A DNA stretch of 64,000 nucleotides from Bacteroidota bacterium (GCA_025363015.1 JANYEQ010000054.1:1-64000); one strand, 5' to 3'; numbered from the stretch's first letter, positions 51,151 to 61,649 are shown. Notes: generated from the letters alone by a model not told the origin. Program-made: numbers and translations.

Positions 51151-52605
51151 GTGATTAGTAAATCGTTTTTAAAATCATCGCTAATTTTTACTTTGGGTGG
51201 TGCTTTGCCAATGGTGGCAAGTATTATTCTACTCCCTTTTTATACCAATTACTTAAGCGATGTAAATTACACGCAAGTTGCTTTTTACATAAGCATATCG
51301 TTGTTGTTTCAAATACTATTTTCATTTTCTATCGAATCGTATTTTGGCATTAAATACACACAACTACATGAAGAACCCCAAAAGCAAAAAAAATTTATTG
51401 GCACTATTTCTATTCTATTATTAGCAATAGGCTTTGTACTGCTTTTATTTACAGCTTTATTTGGTAATTATTTATTTGGTAAAATATACCGTACTGATTT
51501 ACAAATGCAGTTTTGGCCTTACGGCTTTTACTCAGTACTAACGGCTTTTTTTAACTCGTACTTTAAAGCTAGTACCATTGGTTTAATTTATTTAAAAAAA
51601 GCTAAACTTTTTTTAATAGTAAATTTTATAAATTTTATAGCCACCATTGTTATTTCGGTAGCAGGTATGTATGCTTTTCCTAACACTATTATTGGCCCTA
51701 TATATGGGCGCTTACTTTCAGGCGTAATTATTTTTCTATTAGCCCATTATATTTTTATAAAACAAGGTAATTTTATTTTTGAAAAAACATTTATAAAAGA
51801 TTTAGTTCAGTTTTGTACGCCTTATGTATTTTATGTTATTTGCTGGTGGATATTAGGCCAAATAGATAGGTATATTTTACAATCATACATTGCCAATGCC
51901 GATTTAAACGCCTATGATTTAGTATTAAAATGTTTTTTTGGTATTGAGTTTTTACAAAATAGCCTATCGGCCGTTATTTTTCCTAAACTTTACCAAATCT
52001 GGACAAAAGAAAAAACAAACACCACAACAAAAGAAAGCAACCGATACTTTAATGTATTTACAGCCATAAATATTATACAACTTATATTGTTTTGCGTGTT
52101 TATACCCATTATTTATAAACTAATAATTAATAATACTAATTTTTACCGTAGCCAAGTATATATTGGTATTTTGGCTGCAGGTTATGCATTACGAAGCATT
52201 TTTAATTTTTATTTAAGTACCATTTTGTTTACAAAAAAAATATATGTACTGCTTAAAATATTAGGAATTAGTGCTTTGGTACAAATTATTATTACAATTA
52301 TTGCCGCAAAACATTTTGGTTTAATGGGTGCCATTTATGCTGGTTTAATTACTAAAGTATTACAAATTATTTTATGTATGCTCTTTACCAAAAAAGTGTT
52401 TACTTACCAATTTAACTATTTTAAAATAATTATTGTTCCAATTATATATGTAATTATAAATGTAGCTCAGTTTTTAATATTTAAAAATTATAACATTATC
52501 CTGTACGCTTTACAATTATTGGTTTTTGGAGCTATATTTTTTGTATTATTTAAAAACGAAATAAAACAAACGTTAGTTAGTTTTGGATTAAAAAAACAAT
52601 TTTAA
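51151..52605 (+). CDS. Polysaccharide flippase/export protein (Wzx/MATE-like); GTG start
   Basis: Multi-TM, N-term SLIFTLGGALPMVASIILLPFYTNYLS typical of the oligosaccharide flippase family. Confidence 0.88.
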   Translation: MISKSFLKSSLIFTLGGALPMVASIILLPFYTNYLSDVNYTQVAFYISISLLFQILFSFSIESYFGIKYTQLHEEPQKQKKFIGTISILLLAIGFVLLLFTALFGNYLFGKIYRTDLQMQFWPYGFYSVLTAFFNSYFKASTIGLIYLKKAKLFLIVNFINFIATIVISVAGMYAFPNTIIGPIYGRLLSGVIIFLLAHYIFIKQGNFIFEKTFIKDLVQFCTPYVFYVICWWILGQIDRYILQSYIANADLNAYDLVLKCFFGIEFLQNSLSAVIFPKLYQIWTKEKTNTTTKESNRYFNVFTAINIIQLILFCVFIPIIYKLIINNTNFYRSQVYIGILAAGYALRSIFNFYLSTILFTKKIYVLLKILGISALVQIIITIIAAKHFGLMGAIYAGLITKVLQIILCMLFTKKVFTYQFNYFKIIIVPIIYVIINVAQFLIFKNYNIILYALQLLVFGAIFFVLFKNEIKQTLVSFGLKKQF

Positions 52606-52626
52606 CATAAATTTTGCAATAATTTA

Positions 52627-52669
52627 ACAAATATATGTTGTAACATTAGATGTTATAACATATATTTGT
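52627..52669. promoter_or_regulatory. 43-bp near-perfect palindrome over yceI promoter (putative operator)
   Basis: ACAAATATATGTTGTAACATTAGATGTTATAACATATATTTGT; outer 13-bp arms exact, inner arms one mismatch; TATATTTG (-7 type) at 52661-52668 with TTG 20 nt upstream. Confidence 0.85.
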
Positions 52670-52693
52670 AGCTCAATATTAAAACAAATAAAT

Positions 52694-53287
52694 ATGAAAA
52701 AATTATTATTAACAGTAGCATCGGCATTTGTAATGTTAAGCGCTACAGCACAAACAAATTGGAAATTAGATGCATCGCATTCTAAATTAGGATTTTCGGT
52801 AACCCACATGATGGTAAGCGAAACAGAAGGTAAATTTAAAATTTACGAAGGAAGCGTAGACTCAAAAACGGAAATGGATTTTACCGATGCAAAAATTGAA
52901 TTTAATGCTGATGTAAATTCTATTAACACAGAAGATGAGAAACGTGATGGTCATTTAAAAAGTCCTGATTTTTTTGATGCTGCAAAATATCCAAAAATTA
53001 CGTTTAAAAGTACAAGTATGAAATTAATGGCTAAAACAAAAACAGCTTATGTTTTAGAAGGCGATTTAACTATGCATGGCGTAACTAAAAAAGTAAAATT
53101 AATTGCTATTGGTGCACCTAAAGTTGTAAAAGATCCTTATGGAAATATAAAAAACGGTTTTAAAGTTACTGGTACTATTAATCGTAAAGATTTTGGTTTA
53201 ACTTACAACTCCGTATTAGAAGCTGGCGGTGTTGCTTTAAGCGAGGAAGTAAAATTAGATTTGAATATTGAATTAAATAAAAGCTAA
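52694..53287 (+). CDS. YceI family periplasmic protein
   Basis: Signal peptide; WKLDASHSKLGFSVTHMMVSETEGKF...HLKSPDFFDAAKYPKITFKST. Confidence 0.95.
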   Translation: MKKLLLTVASAFVMLSATAQTNWKLDASHSKLGFSVTHMMVSETEGKFKIYEGSVDSKTEMDFTDAKIEFNADVNSINTEDEKRDGHLKSPDFFDAAKYPKITFKSTSMKLMAKTKTAYVLEGDLTMHGVTKKVKLIAIGAPKVVKDPYGNIKNGFKVTGTINRKDFGLTYNSVLEAGGVALSEEVKLDLNIELNKS

Positions 53288-53303
53288 GAATTATTTTTAT
53301 ATT

Positions 53304-53335
53304 AGTCCCCACCAAAAAAGTGGGGACTTTTTTTT
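53304..53335 (+). terminator. Intrinsic terminator between yceI and marR
   Basis: AGTCCCCAC-N7-GTGGGGACT perfect 9-bp stem followed by an 8-nt T run; marR ATG at 53339. Confidence 0.92.
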
Positions 53336-53338
53336 ATA

Positions 53339-53809
53339 ATGAAATTAGAAGACGAAATACAGCAAAAAAAATTTAAATCGCCACAGCAAAAATTAGCTGT
53401 AAATTTATTATATACAACGCATTGGTTAAACAACCATTATGCTAATTTTTTAAAAGATGTAGATATTACTACACAACAATACAACGTTTTACGCATTTTA
53501 AGAGGCCAACACCCCACTATTTGTAATTTAAAACTAATTAAAGAACGCATGTTAGATAGAATGAGTGATGCCTCACGCATTGTAGATAAGTTAGTTTTAA
53601 AAGGGTTTGTAGAACGTAAAACCTGCCCAAATGATAGAAGAAATGTAAACCTATTAATTTCTAAACAAGGTTTAGACCTATTACAAAGTTTAGATTATAT
53701 TGATGAATCTACTAAAAAAATGTTTAGCGCCTTAACGCAAAAACAAATTGTTGAATTAAATAATTTACTTGATATTTTACGTGATTCAGAATTTATATTG
53801 CATGAATAG
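53339..53809 (+). CDS. MarR family transcriptional regulator
   Basis: wHTH: ITTQQYNVLRILRGQHP...LKLIKERMLDRMSDASRIVDKLVLKGFVERKTCPNDRRNVNLLIS. Confidence 0.94.
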   Translation: MKLEDEIQQKKFKSPQQKLAVNLLYTTHWLNNHYANFLKDVDITTQQYNVLRILRGQHPTICNLKLIKERMLDRMSDASRIVDKLVLKGFVERKTCPNDRRNVNLLISKQGLDLLQSLDYIDESTKKMFSALTQKQIVELNNLLDILRDSEFILHE

Positions 53810-53838
53810 AATAGGCTTTAATACTTCTAATTTAATAA

Positions 53839-55497
53839 TTAATGAGCTGGTAATTTATACTCAAGTATACTATTGTTCCCAACTTTATCCATTACTTCTA
53901 ACCTAAAATTTATTGGGCCTAATGGCGTTTCTTCATCAAAATTATACGTTAATACATCTAATTTAGCATCGTATTCGCCTAATACCCATTTATCATTAGC
54001 GTATAAATTGTATTTGTAAATGCCACTTAAATTATCTGTCATAATAAACACAATTAATTTTGATTTTTTTAAAGCATTTAGTTTATTTTCAGGTAACTGT
54101 GTTTTAAGTTTAGGCGCAAGAGTATCTTGGTCTAACTGAAACCAACCAAAATTACGCACAGTATAAAATACCGAATCGTTTGTATTAATTGGGCTAAGCA
54201 CCGAAGTACCACTTTTTAAAACTAATTTTGTTTTATTTTTTATATATTTTTTGGGTACTTCAAAACCAACAATAGAAGTTGATTTTAAATTTGCTTCGCT
54301 GGGTAAAATAATTAATTTGCCTGTGTTTTCAATGGTATTTTCAAAAATTAAAGCCGTAGAATAATACAATGTTTTTGCCGGAATAAATATTTGTAACTTA
54401 TTTTTACTTATTAAAAAATCTTTATTACAGTTTACATATACATCGCTGTTAATAGTGGGTTTAGCATAATAATTTATTTTTTTTGTTTTAAAATAAAATT
54501 TAATGACACGTTCATTTCCCTGCTCATCATTTGTAGTTAAAGTAAGGTTATGATAATTTGTATCGGTTAATAAAATACGTCCTTTATTTTTACAATTTTC
54601 ATACATTGCCTTAGGATACAATGTTGGCAAAAAACATTTTTGAAACGTTTGTTTTTCTATAGTTTCGCTGTATTCGTTTACATAACGTTGGTCGTCAAAA
54701 TGTATTTCATCTAACTCATGCGAATAAATTAATTTTCCATCAAAATATAATTTGGCACAAAAAATATTATTTTGACTACCTTTTGGTTGAAATACATCGT
54801 AACCGCTATACGCAAAGCCTAAAATACCTTGATTTAAAATAACGGAATCTTTTAAAATAATTAAACTATCTTTTTTAGTTTGTTTAAATTTATAAGCACT
54901 TAAAAACTTTGGGGCACTTGTATCTGCCAAATTATAAAATGCAATTTGTTGTATTATAGGAGCAATACTATCGCTAATTTGATAATACTCTAATGGGTTT
55001 AAAGGCGTTTCGCTTTGCTCGTCTCTAATTTCAAAATGCAAATGCGGACCAGAAGAATTTCCTGAATTTCCCGATAATCCTATCTGCTCTTTTGTTGTAA
55101 ATTTTATATCGTTAGCACTAAGTTTAAAATCAACTTCATAATTTTTTTTTTTATATTGTTCTTTTTTAACAACCTCGGCAATTTTTTTAGAAAAAGCATT
55201 TAAATGGCCATATACACTTACTTTGCCATTTTTATGTGTAATATAAACCGACTTACCGTAACCACTCGAACTTATTTTAATGCGCGATACAAATCCATCA
55301 GCAATACAATAAATAGGCATATTTATTTTTCCGTTGGTGCTAAAATCTAATCCTGCATGAAAATGATTGGGCCGTAACTCGCCATAATTACCTGTAATTA
55401 TTTGTGGGGCATCAATAGGCCATACAAACTCACTTATAGTTTGAGCCTTACACATTATACTAATTAGTATAAAAAATAAAATTATTTTTTTATTCAT
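53839..55497 (-). CDS. M23 family metallopeptidase (LytM-like), exported
   Basis: RPNHFHAGLDFST...GPHLHFEIRDE zinc-site motifs; signal peptide. Confidence 0.93.
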   Translation of the reverse strand: MNKKIILFFILISIMCKAQTISEFVWPIDAPQIITGNYGELRPNHFHAGLDFSTNGKINMPIYCIADGFVSRIKISSSGYGKSVYITHKNGKVSVYGHLNAFSKKIAEVVKKEQYKKKNYEVDFKLSANDIKFTTKEQIGLSGNSGNSSGPHLHFEIRDEQSETPLNPLEYYQISDSIAPIIQQIAFYNLADTSAPKFLSAYKFKQTKKDSLIILKDSVILNQGILGFAYSGYDVFQPKGSQNNIFCAKLYFDGKLIYSHELDEIHFDDQRYVNEYSETIEKQTFQKCFLPTLYPKAMYENCKNKGRILLTDTNYHNLTLTTNDEQGNERVIKFYFKTKKINYYAKPTINSDVYVNCNKDFLISKNKLQIFIPAKTLYYSTALIFENTIENTGKLIILPSEANLKSTSIVGFEVPKKYIKNKTKLVLKSGTSVLSPINTNDSVFYTVRNFGWFQLDQDTLAPKLKTQLPENKLNALKKSKLIVFIMTDNLSGIYKYNLYANDKWVLGEYDAKLDVLTYNFDEETPLGPINFRLEVMDKVGNNSILEYKLPAH

Positions 55498-56704
55498 CTA
55501 ATAATTGTTTCTTCTTTGTTACATTAAACAGGCAATAAAAAAATACAAAAAATAAAGTTCCTGTGGCGGTTTGTAACATACTTTCTACTAAAAAATTTAA
55601 AATAATAAGTAACAAAAAAATAAATAGTAAAAATTGTTTTTGTAGTACGGCATTAATTGCTTGCCAAAATGTAATTAAAAACAAGCTTAAAAAACCAATA
55701 ATACCCAAGCCAATAAATGTTTGTAAAAACTGATTATGTGCATTTAATTTATGTTCAAAAGCTCCTGTTAAACCATTTTGTTGATAGGCAGTGTAAAGCG
55801 CATCGTTAGTATTTCCAACGCCTACGCCCGTTAAAAAATTATGTTTAATTAAATCTAAAGCTTGTTGCCAAATTAAAAAGCGTACCGTCGTACTTTCAGA
55901 TGATGTTTTATTGAGTTGATTAATATTTAATGCCCTTAGAGATTGTAAACGTTCAAAAGCAGTTGGAAATAGTTTAACCGAAAAAATAATAATAACACTT
56001 AAACCAATTATTAAAATTATACTTTTTTTAAAGTTTAAAATTGATTTTAATTTATACATCAATAAAATTGGAAGTATAATAACGAAACTAATTAAACCTA
56101 ACTTACTGGCACATAAAAAAATAGTAGCTCCAAATAGCAAAACAAAAAAATAAGAACTATACACAGTACTTTTTTGATTTTGAAACCATTTTTTATAAAA
56201 TAGAATTACCAACACTACTGCCAAAATTAAGTACATAGAAAAATAAGAAGCATGAATTAAAATTGAAAATTGTGTGTAAAAAAAATACTCTGGATGCCCA
56301 TTAAAGGCATAAATACAAGCTCTAGCAACTAAAAACAAGCATGCAAAAAAACAACCCGATACAAAAGAAACAATACAGCGTTTTATAATTTGAATAGGGA
56401 TGGTAAAACAAAATAATAAATATGGCAAAAAAACAAAACTTAGTTTGCTTTCAACCTCAAAAACTGCCGAGGTTTTATCGGCTGAAAATAAAGCGCTAAT
56501 TAGGGTAACTAAAAAAAACAAAAACAAAAATAATACGGTTTTGTTTTTTAGCCCTTTTTTTAAATCAAACTTATTAATGTTAAATAAGGAAGTAACAAAC
56601 CATAAAACAATAATACCCGAAAGTATAAGCGAACCAAAAGGCAAGCAAAAACAAAACAGAGTAGGAAAAAAATAAAATAATTTTTGTTTTAAGGGTAGTT
56701 GCAT
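55490..56704 (-). CDS. O-antigen ligase-like membrane protein
   Basis: Multi-TM; FLTGVGVGNTNDALY...AHNQFLQTFIGLGIIGF Wzy/WaaL-type motif. Confidence 0.88.
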   Translation of the reverse strand: MQLPLKQKLFYFFPTLFCFCLPFGSLILSGIIVLWFVTSLFNINKFDLKKGLKNKTVLFLFLFFLVTLISALFSADKTSAVFEVESKLSFVFLPYLLFCFTIPIQIIKRCIVSFVSGCFFACLFLVARACIYAFNGHPEYFFYTQFSILIHASYFSMYLILAVVLVILFYKKWFQNQKSTVYSSYFFVLLFGATIFLCASKLGLISFVIILPILLMYKLKSILNFKKSIILIIGLSVIIIFSVKLFPTAFERLQSLRALNINQLNKTSSESTTVRFLIWQQALDLIKHNFLTGVGVGNTNDALYTAYQQNGLTGAFEHKLNAHNQFLQTFIGLGIIGFLSLFLITFWQAINAVLQKQFLLFIFLLLIILNFLVESMLQTATGTLFFVFFYCLFNVTKKKQLLDE

Positions 56705-56706
56705 CT

Positions 56707-57933
56707 TTAAATTATTTTTTGTAATTCATTATAAAAATCATTAGCAATATTTTCTCTATTAAAAAACTCATTTACAAAAACTCTTCCGTTTTTACCAAGT
56801 TGCAAAGCCGTATTTTTATTATTTGTAATTTCTAGTATTTTAGCAATTAAATCGGTCTCATTTTCGGGTTCAAAAAACAAACCGCAATTGCCTTGGGTAA
56901 TAAATAAATTACGCGCTTCGCCATCAACGCCTAATAAAATTGGCACTTCCATGGCTAAATTTTCAAAAATTTTAGAAGGGATAGCACCTAAAAACAAATC
57001 TAATTTTCTAAGCGGAATAATTGCTGCGTTAATAGATTTTAAAACAAAGGGCATTTCTTTTTTTGTTACAGGCTCTAAAAAAACAACATTTACTAAATTT
57101 AATTGGGCTTTTAATTGTTGTAATTTTTCTTTTTCGGGTCCACTACCCATTAATACAAATTTTAAAGAATTATTATATTTAAAATTTTTAGCAGCATTTA
57201 AAATTAATTCTAAACCCTGAGCTATTCCTATAATTCCTGCGTATAAAAAAATAAAATCACTAGCTTCAAAATTATTTTTTTGTCGCCAATTAGTTTCTGT
57301 AATTTCATTTGGATTATAGTACTGTAAATCGACTCCATTTGGTAACCAATAGGTTTTTATTTTAGGGAAGCGTTTATTAATATTTGCACAAATACCTTGG
57401 GTTTGTCCGGTTACTAAAACCGATTTTTTGTATAATCTATCTTCTAAATTATAGGCTAACTTTAATAACCATTTATTAGTTACAACTCCCAATTTTTCGG
57501 CACTTTCTGGCCATAAATCGCTAACATTAAATAGTAGTTTTGCGTTTTTTTTGCGGGCTAAATACATGGCGCTATAACCCAAAAATAGTGGTGGACTTTC
57601 GCACATTAAAAAATCAAAATCTCCTTTTATGTTTTTATGAACCCTGGCACTTGATATAACAAACGAAAAATAATTACGTAAACGATTAAGAATAGATTTA
57701 CTTTTTGATACAAAAATTTTAGAGCGATGTACTTTTAATCCTTCCATCTCTTCGTACACATACTTTTTATTTTTAAACCCCTCGTAAATTTCCATTTGAG
57801 GATAATTAGGCATTGCCGTTAGTATCGTAACTTCTACATTTAATTTTTGTAAACGCACTGCCAGCTCAAACAATCTGTTTTGAGGAGCACCCACTTCGGG
57901 TGGAAAATATTGTGTTACTATTAAAAGTTTCAA
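56707..57933 (-). CDS. Glycosyltransferase family 4, WbuB-like
   Basis: YFPPEVGAPQNRLFELAVRL, NVSDLWPESAEKLGV, LMGSGPEKEKL, IPSKIFENLA. Confidence 0.93.
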   Translation of the reverse strand: MKLLIVTQYFPPEVGAPQNRLFELAVRLQKLNVEVTILTAMPNYPQMEIYEGFKNKKYVYEEMEGLKVHRSKIFVSKSKSILNRLRNYFSFVISSARVHKNIKGDFDFLMCESPPLFLGYSAMYLARKKNAKLLFNVSDLWPESAEKLGVVTNKWLLKLAYNLEDRLYKKSVLVTGQTQGICANINKRFPKIKTYWLPNGVDLQYYNPNEITETNWRQKNNFEASDFIFLYAGIIGIAQGLELILNAAKNFKYNNSLKFVLMGSGPEKEKLQQLKAQLNLVNVVFLEPVTKKEMPFVLKSINAAIIPLRKLDLFLGAIPSKIFENLAMEVPILLGVDGEARNLFITQGNCGLFFEPENETDLIAKILEITNNKNTALQLGKNGRVFVNEFFNRENIANDFYNELQKII

Positions 57934-58029
57934 ACTATAATTTATTGTACTAAAAATATATAATTTTTTTATATTAGTATTGTTTAATACTATTTATTTA
58001 TACACCTTTGATTAGTTAAAAATTAATAC

Positions 58030-58989
58030 ATGAGCGCTATTCTTCAAATAAATAATGTATCCAAAAAATACAGTAACCATGTTGCCTTAAACGATGTCTC
58101 CATTTCTGTAAACGAAAAAGCCGTGTTTGGATTATTGGGGCCAAATGGTGCAGGCAAAACTTCACTTATTCGTATTATTAATCAAATTACTGGGCCCGAC
58201 AGTGGCGAAATTTTATTTAAAGGCGAAAAATTAAATCAAAAACATATTTCGCAAATTGGCTATTTGCCCGAAGAACGTGGCTTATACAAAAAAATGCCTG
58301 TAGGCGAGCAGGTTTTATATTTGGCACAATTAAAAGGTATGAAAAAAACCGAAGCCAAAAAACGTATAAATATTTGGTTCGAAAAATTTGAAATGCAAGG
58401 CTGGTACAAAAAAAAGATTGAAGAATTAAGCAAAGGCATGCAACAAAAAGTACAATTTATTGTTACTGTTTTGCACCAACCCGAATTAATAATTTTAGAC
58501 GAGCCTTTTAGTGGTTTTGACCCCATTAACGCGCAACTTATTAAAAACGAAATTTTAGAGCTTCGTAAAAATGGCGCTACGGTAATTTTCTCAACCCATA
58601 ATATGGGAAGTGTAGAAGAGCTTTGCGATAATATTGCATTGATAAATAAAGCACAAAAAATTTTAGATGGTTCGGTAAAAGAAATTCGTAAAACGTTTAG
58701 AACAAATACTTATAAAATTTCGTTTAAAGGTAACGTAATGGGCTTTACCAATGCCTTGTGGACAGGCGGTGAAATATTAGAAAAACATACCGATGACGAT
58801 GTGCATTTTTTTACTTTAAAAATTGCAAAAAATGTAACCTCAAGCCAAATATTACAAGCAGTATTGCCAACGTGTGAATTATTATCGTTTAACGAAATTA
58901 TACCCAGTATGAACGATATTTTTATACAACAAGTAAGCCAGGGAAATAACGAAAATGTAGTAGGAACAAAAAGTAATTTTACAGAGTAA
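58030..58989 (+). CDS. ABC transporter ATP-binding protein
   Basis: LLGPNGAGKTSLIRII, ELSKGMQQKVQFI, LIILDEPFSGFDP, FSTHNM. Confidence 0.95.
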   Translation: MSAILQINNVSKKYSNHVALNDVSISVNEKAVFGLLGPNGAGKTSLIRIINQITGPDSGEILFKGEKLNQKHISQIGYLPEERGLYKKMPVGEQVLYLAQLKGMKKTEAKKRINIWFEKFEMQGWYKKKIEELSKGMQQKVQFIVTVLHQPELIILDEPFSGFDPINAQLIKNEILELRKNGATVIFSTHNMGSVEELCDNIALINKAQKILDGSVKEIRKTFRTNTYKISFKGNVMGFTNALWTGGEILEKHTDDDVHFFTLKIAKNVTSSQILQAVLPTCELLSFNEIIPSMNDIFIQQVSQGNNENVVGTKSNFTE

Positions 58990-59036
58990 AACTTTTTATT
59001 AAAAACTAATCACTAAAAATTAAGAACTGCGAACAT

Positions 59037-60371
59037 ATGAGCAAAATAGGATTAATAATAACACGCGAATTAAAATCTAAACTATATAACAAAACATTTA
59101 TTGTAATGACCATTTTGGCACCGCTTTTAATAACGGGTTTTATGGCTATGATGATAAAAATGACTCAATCAGAAAAAACAAACCAAACAGTTTTAGTAAT
59201 TGATGATTCTAAATTATTTCAAGATAAATTAATTGGTAACGATTATGTATCACTTACTTTTAGTAATGATAAATTAGAAAAAGCTATTACCGAATTTAGT
59301 AATAAAAATTTTACGTGTTTATTATGGATTTCGCCTAATATTATTGAAGGGGGGGCGGGCGCAACAAAATTATTTTATAAAAAATCGCCAGGTTATGCGT
59401 TTCAAACATTTATTAAAGACCAGATGGAACGCATTATTTATGAAAACAAATTAAAAGCAAATAATATTGATCCCTCCATAATTTCTAATTCAAAAACAAA
59501 TGTAAAATTAATATTAGAAAAAGTAAACGATAAAGGTAATACCGAAGAGCAAAGCAGCTTTGGCTTATTTGGTTTTTTAACAGGCGCTTTAATGTTTGTA
59601 TTTATTTTATTATACGGCATGATGGTGTTTAGAAGCGTAATGGAAGAGAAAACAAACCGCATTGTGGAAGTAATAGTATCAAGCGTAAAACCATTTGAGT
59701 TAATGTTGGGTAAAATTTTTGGAGTAGCTATTTTAGGAATTATTCAATTTATAGTGATGGGTATAATTACCTTAGTGCTTACTACAATTCTATCTACGTT
59801 ATTTTTAAAAGATGCAAAATTACAATTAGAAAAATTTAATACGCAACAAGAATTAGTAAAGAAAAATGGCACGAATGTAAACTTTGAGCAAATGCAAAAG
59901 TTTGATGATAAGTTGGAACTGTTTGATATGTTGAGTAAAATTGAAAAAATTAATTTTGTCGAAGTATTTATTTGTTTTATACTTTATTTTATTGGTGGTT
60001 ATTTATTTTATAGCTCAATAATGGCGGCTGTAGGCAGTGCAGTAGATTCAGAAGCCGACTCGCAGCAATTTATAACACCCATTATGATGCCGCTAATGGC
60101 GGGTTATTTTATAAGTACAAAAACTATTTTAGACCCCGATTCGGCTACGGTATTTTGGGGCTCTATGATTCCATTTACATCGCCAATAGTGATGATGAGC
60201 AGAATTACAAATGGTGTGCCACTATGGGAATTACTGTTATCGCTTTCTATTTTATTTGTATCCTTTATTGGTACAACGTACTTAGCCGGTAAAATTTACC
60301 GCACCGGTATTTTAATGTACGGCAAAAAAACAAGTTGGAAAGAAATTGGGAAGTGGTTATTTTATAAGTAA
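59037..60371 (+). CDS. ABC transporter permease (ABC-2/NatB-like)
   Basis: N-term TM followed by a large soluble loop and clustered TM helices; adjacent ATPase. Confidence 0.9.
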   Translation: MSKIGLIITRELKSKLYNKTFIVMTILAPLLITGFMAMMIKMTQSEKTNQTVLVIDDSKLFQDKLIGNDYVSLTFSNDKLEKAITEFSNKNFTCLLWISPNIIEGGAGATKLFYKKSPGYAFQTFIKDQMERIIYENKLKANNIDPSIISNSKTNVKLILEKVNDKGNTEEQSSFGLFGFLTGALMFVFILLYGMMVFRSVMEEKTNRIVEVIVSSVKPFELMLGKIFGVAILGIIQFIVMGIITLVLTTILSTLFLKDAKLQLEKFNTQQELVKKNGTNVNFEQMQKFDDKLELFDMLSKIEKINFVEVFICFILYFIGGYLFYSSIMAAVGSAVDSEADSQQFITPIMMPLMAGYFISTKTILDPDSATVFWGSMIPFTSPIVMMSRITNGVPLWELLLSLSILFVSFIGTTYLAGKIYRTGILMYGKKTSWKEIGKWLFYK

Positions 60372-60446
60372 AATTTTATAAAAATTTAGTTTATAGGTTT
60401 ATGTAAAGGTGTTTTTTGTTCTATTAAAAAAAAATTTGTTCGCCAT

Positions 60447-61649
60447 CTACAACGTAATACCTAATTTTTTTGCTAAAGTAGTAGATAAAGCTTTTTTATG
60501 AATCATAATGCTTGTGGTTTTATAAAGCACATAACTTTCGCTTGCATAAAAATAACCATCGCATTGGTTAAGGTCGGTACCCCAACTGTTTTTAATAATG
60601 TAATATATGGTGCCATTTTGGTCTTTAGCGGTGCCAATGGCATGCATACCATGGTCGTCTTGGGTTTCGTAATTATCAAATGCTTTTTGGCGCATTTCTT
60701 GTGTAATAGTTAATTGTTTTTGCGGTTGGGTGGATTGCAATTTTTTTTGTTCATCGCTCATCTTTGAATAGGGTATTTCGTTTACTATGGCTAATCCATC
60801 GGCATACATAAACCCTTTTTCGCTCACATCGGCAGCCCAAGCCCACGTATAGCCATTGTTTATAGCACTACTCATGGTTTCTTGCAACTCGTTTAAAGGT
60901 ACGTTATACATTAATTCCCAATTCCAATTATCGGGTACTTCTAAAGCAAATTGGCTATAAAATGGATGATGAGTAAAAGAGGTTAAAAACACATAATCGT
61001 TAGGATTTATACCCATTGCTTCTGAATATGTTTTTGCAGTATAAGATTTACCTTTATACGTAAAGTTTTCGGGTACTTTGCCTAAATACTCATCACAAGC
61101 GGCTTCAATGGTATTGTGTAAAAAATTAAAATCTACTTTTTGTGCTTCGGGCGTGGCAGGTAATAAAATATTTTTAATAGTTGTTTCTAATAATTGATGG
61201 TTATGAGGAGCCGAGGCATCTTTTTTACCAGTATAAGCTTCTTCGGGCACCATACCATATTGTTTTATAACATGCAACACGTCTGGAAAACCTCCACCCT
61301 CGCCCAAATTAGTTTTACCATGCATACGCATATAATTATCGGCTTTTAGAGGGTAAGATTTACGTGCCACAAACATTTCGCTAAGATTAAATTCTTTACC
61401 TTTTCCCATACGAATTAATTCGCTTTCAAAAAAAGATAAGCCCGAAAACGACCAGCAAGTACCCGTCATTCCTTGATTTTGTATGGCAGTACTTTCTAAA
61501 ACTTTAAGTGGTGTAAATTGATATTGGCTACCCGCTTTATTTGTTAAGGGTTGGTTAGGCGATTTTAAATTAAAATTAATGGTAGTTTTATCTTGTGCGG
61601 TTAGTAAAGTAGCACTGGCTAACAAAATAGAGAATAACGTATTTTTCAT
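60447..61649 (-). CDS. Exported C1 family papain-like aminopeptidase (PepC/bleomycin hydrolase family)
   Basis: Signal peptide; IQNQGMTGTCWSFSG (Gln/Cys), DDHGMHAIG (His), IIKNSWGTD (Asn). Confidence 0.92.
   Translation of the reverse strand: MKNTLFSILLASATLLTAQDKTTINFNLKSPNQPLTNKAGSQYQFTPLKVLESTAIQNQGMTGTCWSFSGLSFFESELIRMGKGKEFNLSEMFVARKSYPLKADNYMRMHGKTNLGEGGGFPDVLHVIKQYGMVPEEAYTGKKDASAPHNHQLLETTIKNILLPATPEAQKVDFNFLHNTIEAACDEYLGKVPENFTYKGKSYTAKTYSEAMGINPNDYVFLTSFTHHPFYSQFALEVPDNWNWELMYNVPLNELQETMSSAINNGYTWAWAADVSEKGFMYADGLAIVNEIPYSKMSDEQKKLQSTQPQKQLTITQEMRQKAFDNYETQDDHGMHAIGTAKDQNGTIYYIIKNSWGTDLNQCDGYFYASESYVLYKTTSIMIHKKALSTTLAKKLGITL

Noticed and set aside
55490-57933. Complete O-antigen/capsule cluster
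   Set aside because: Only a ligase-like protein and one glycosyltransferase are adjacent here (flippase is at 51151..52605); not enough to call a full biosynthetic locus.
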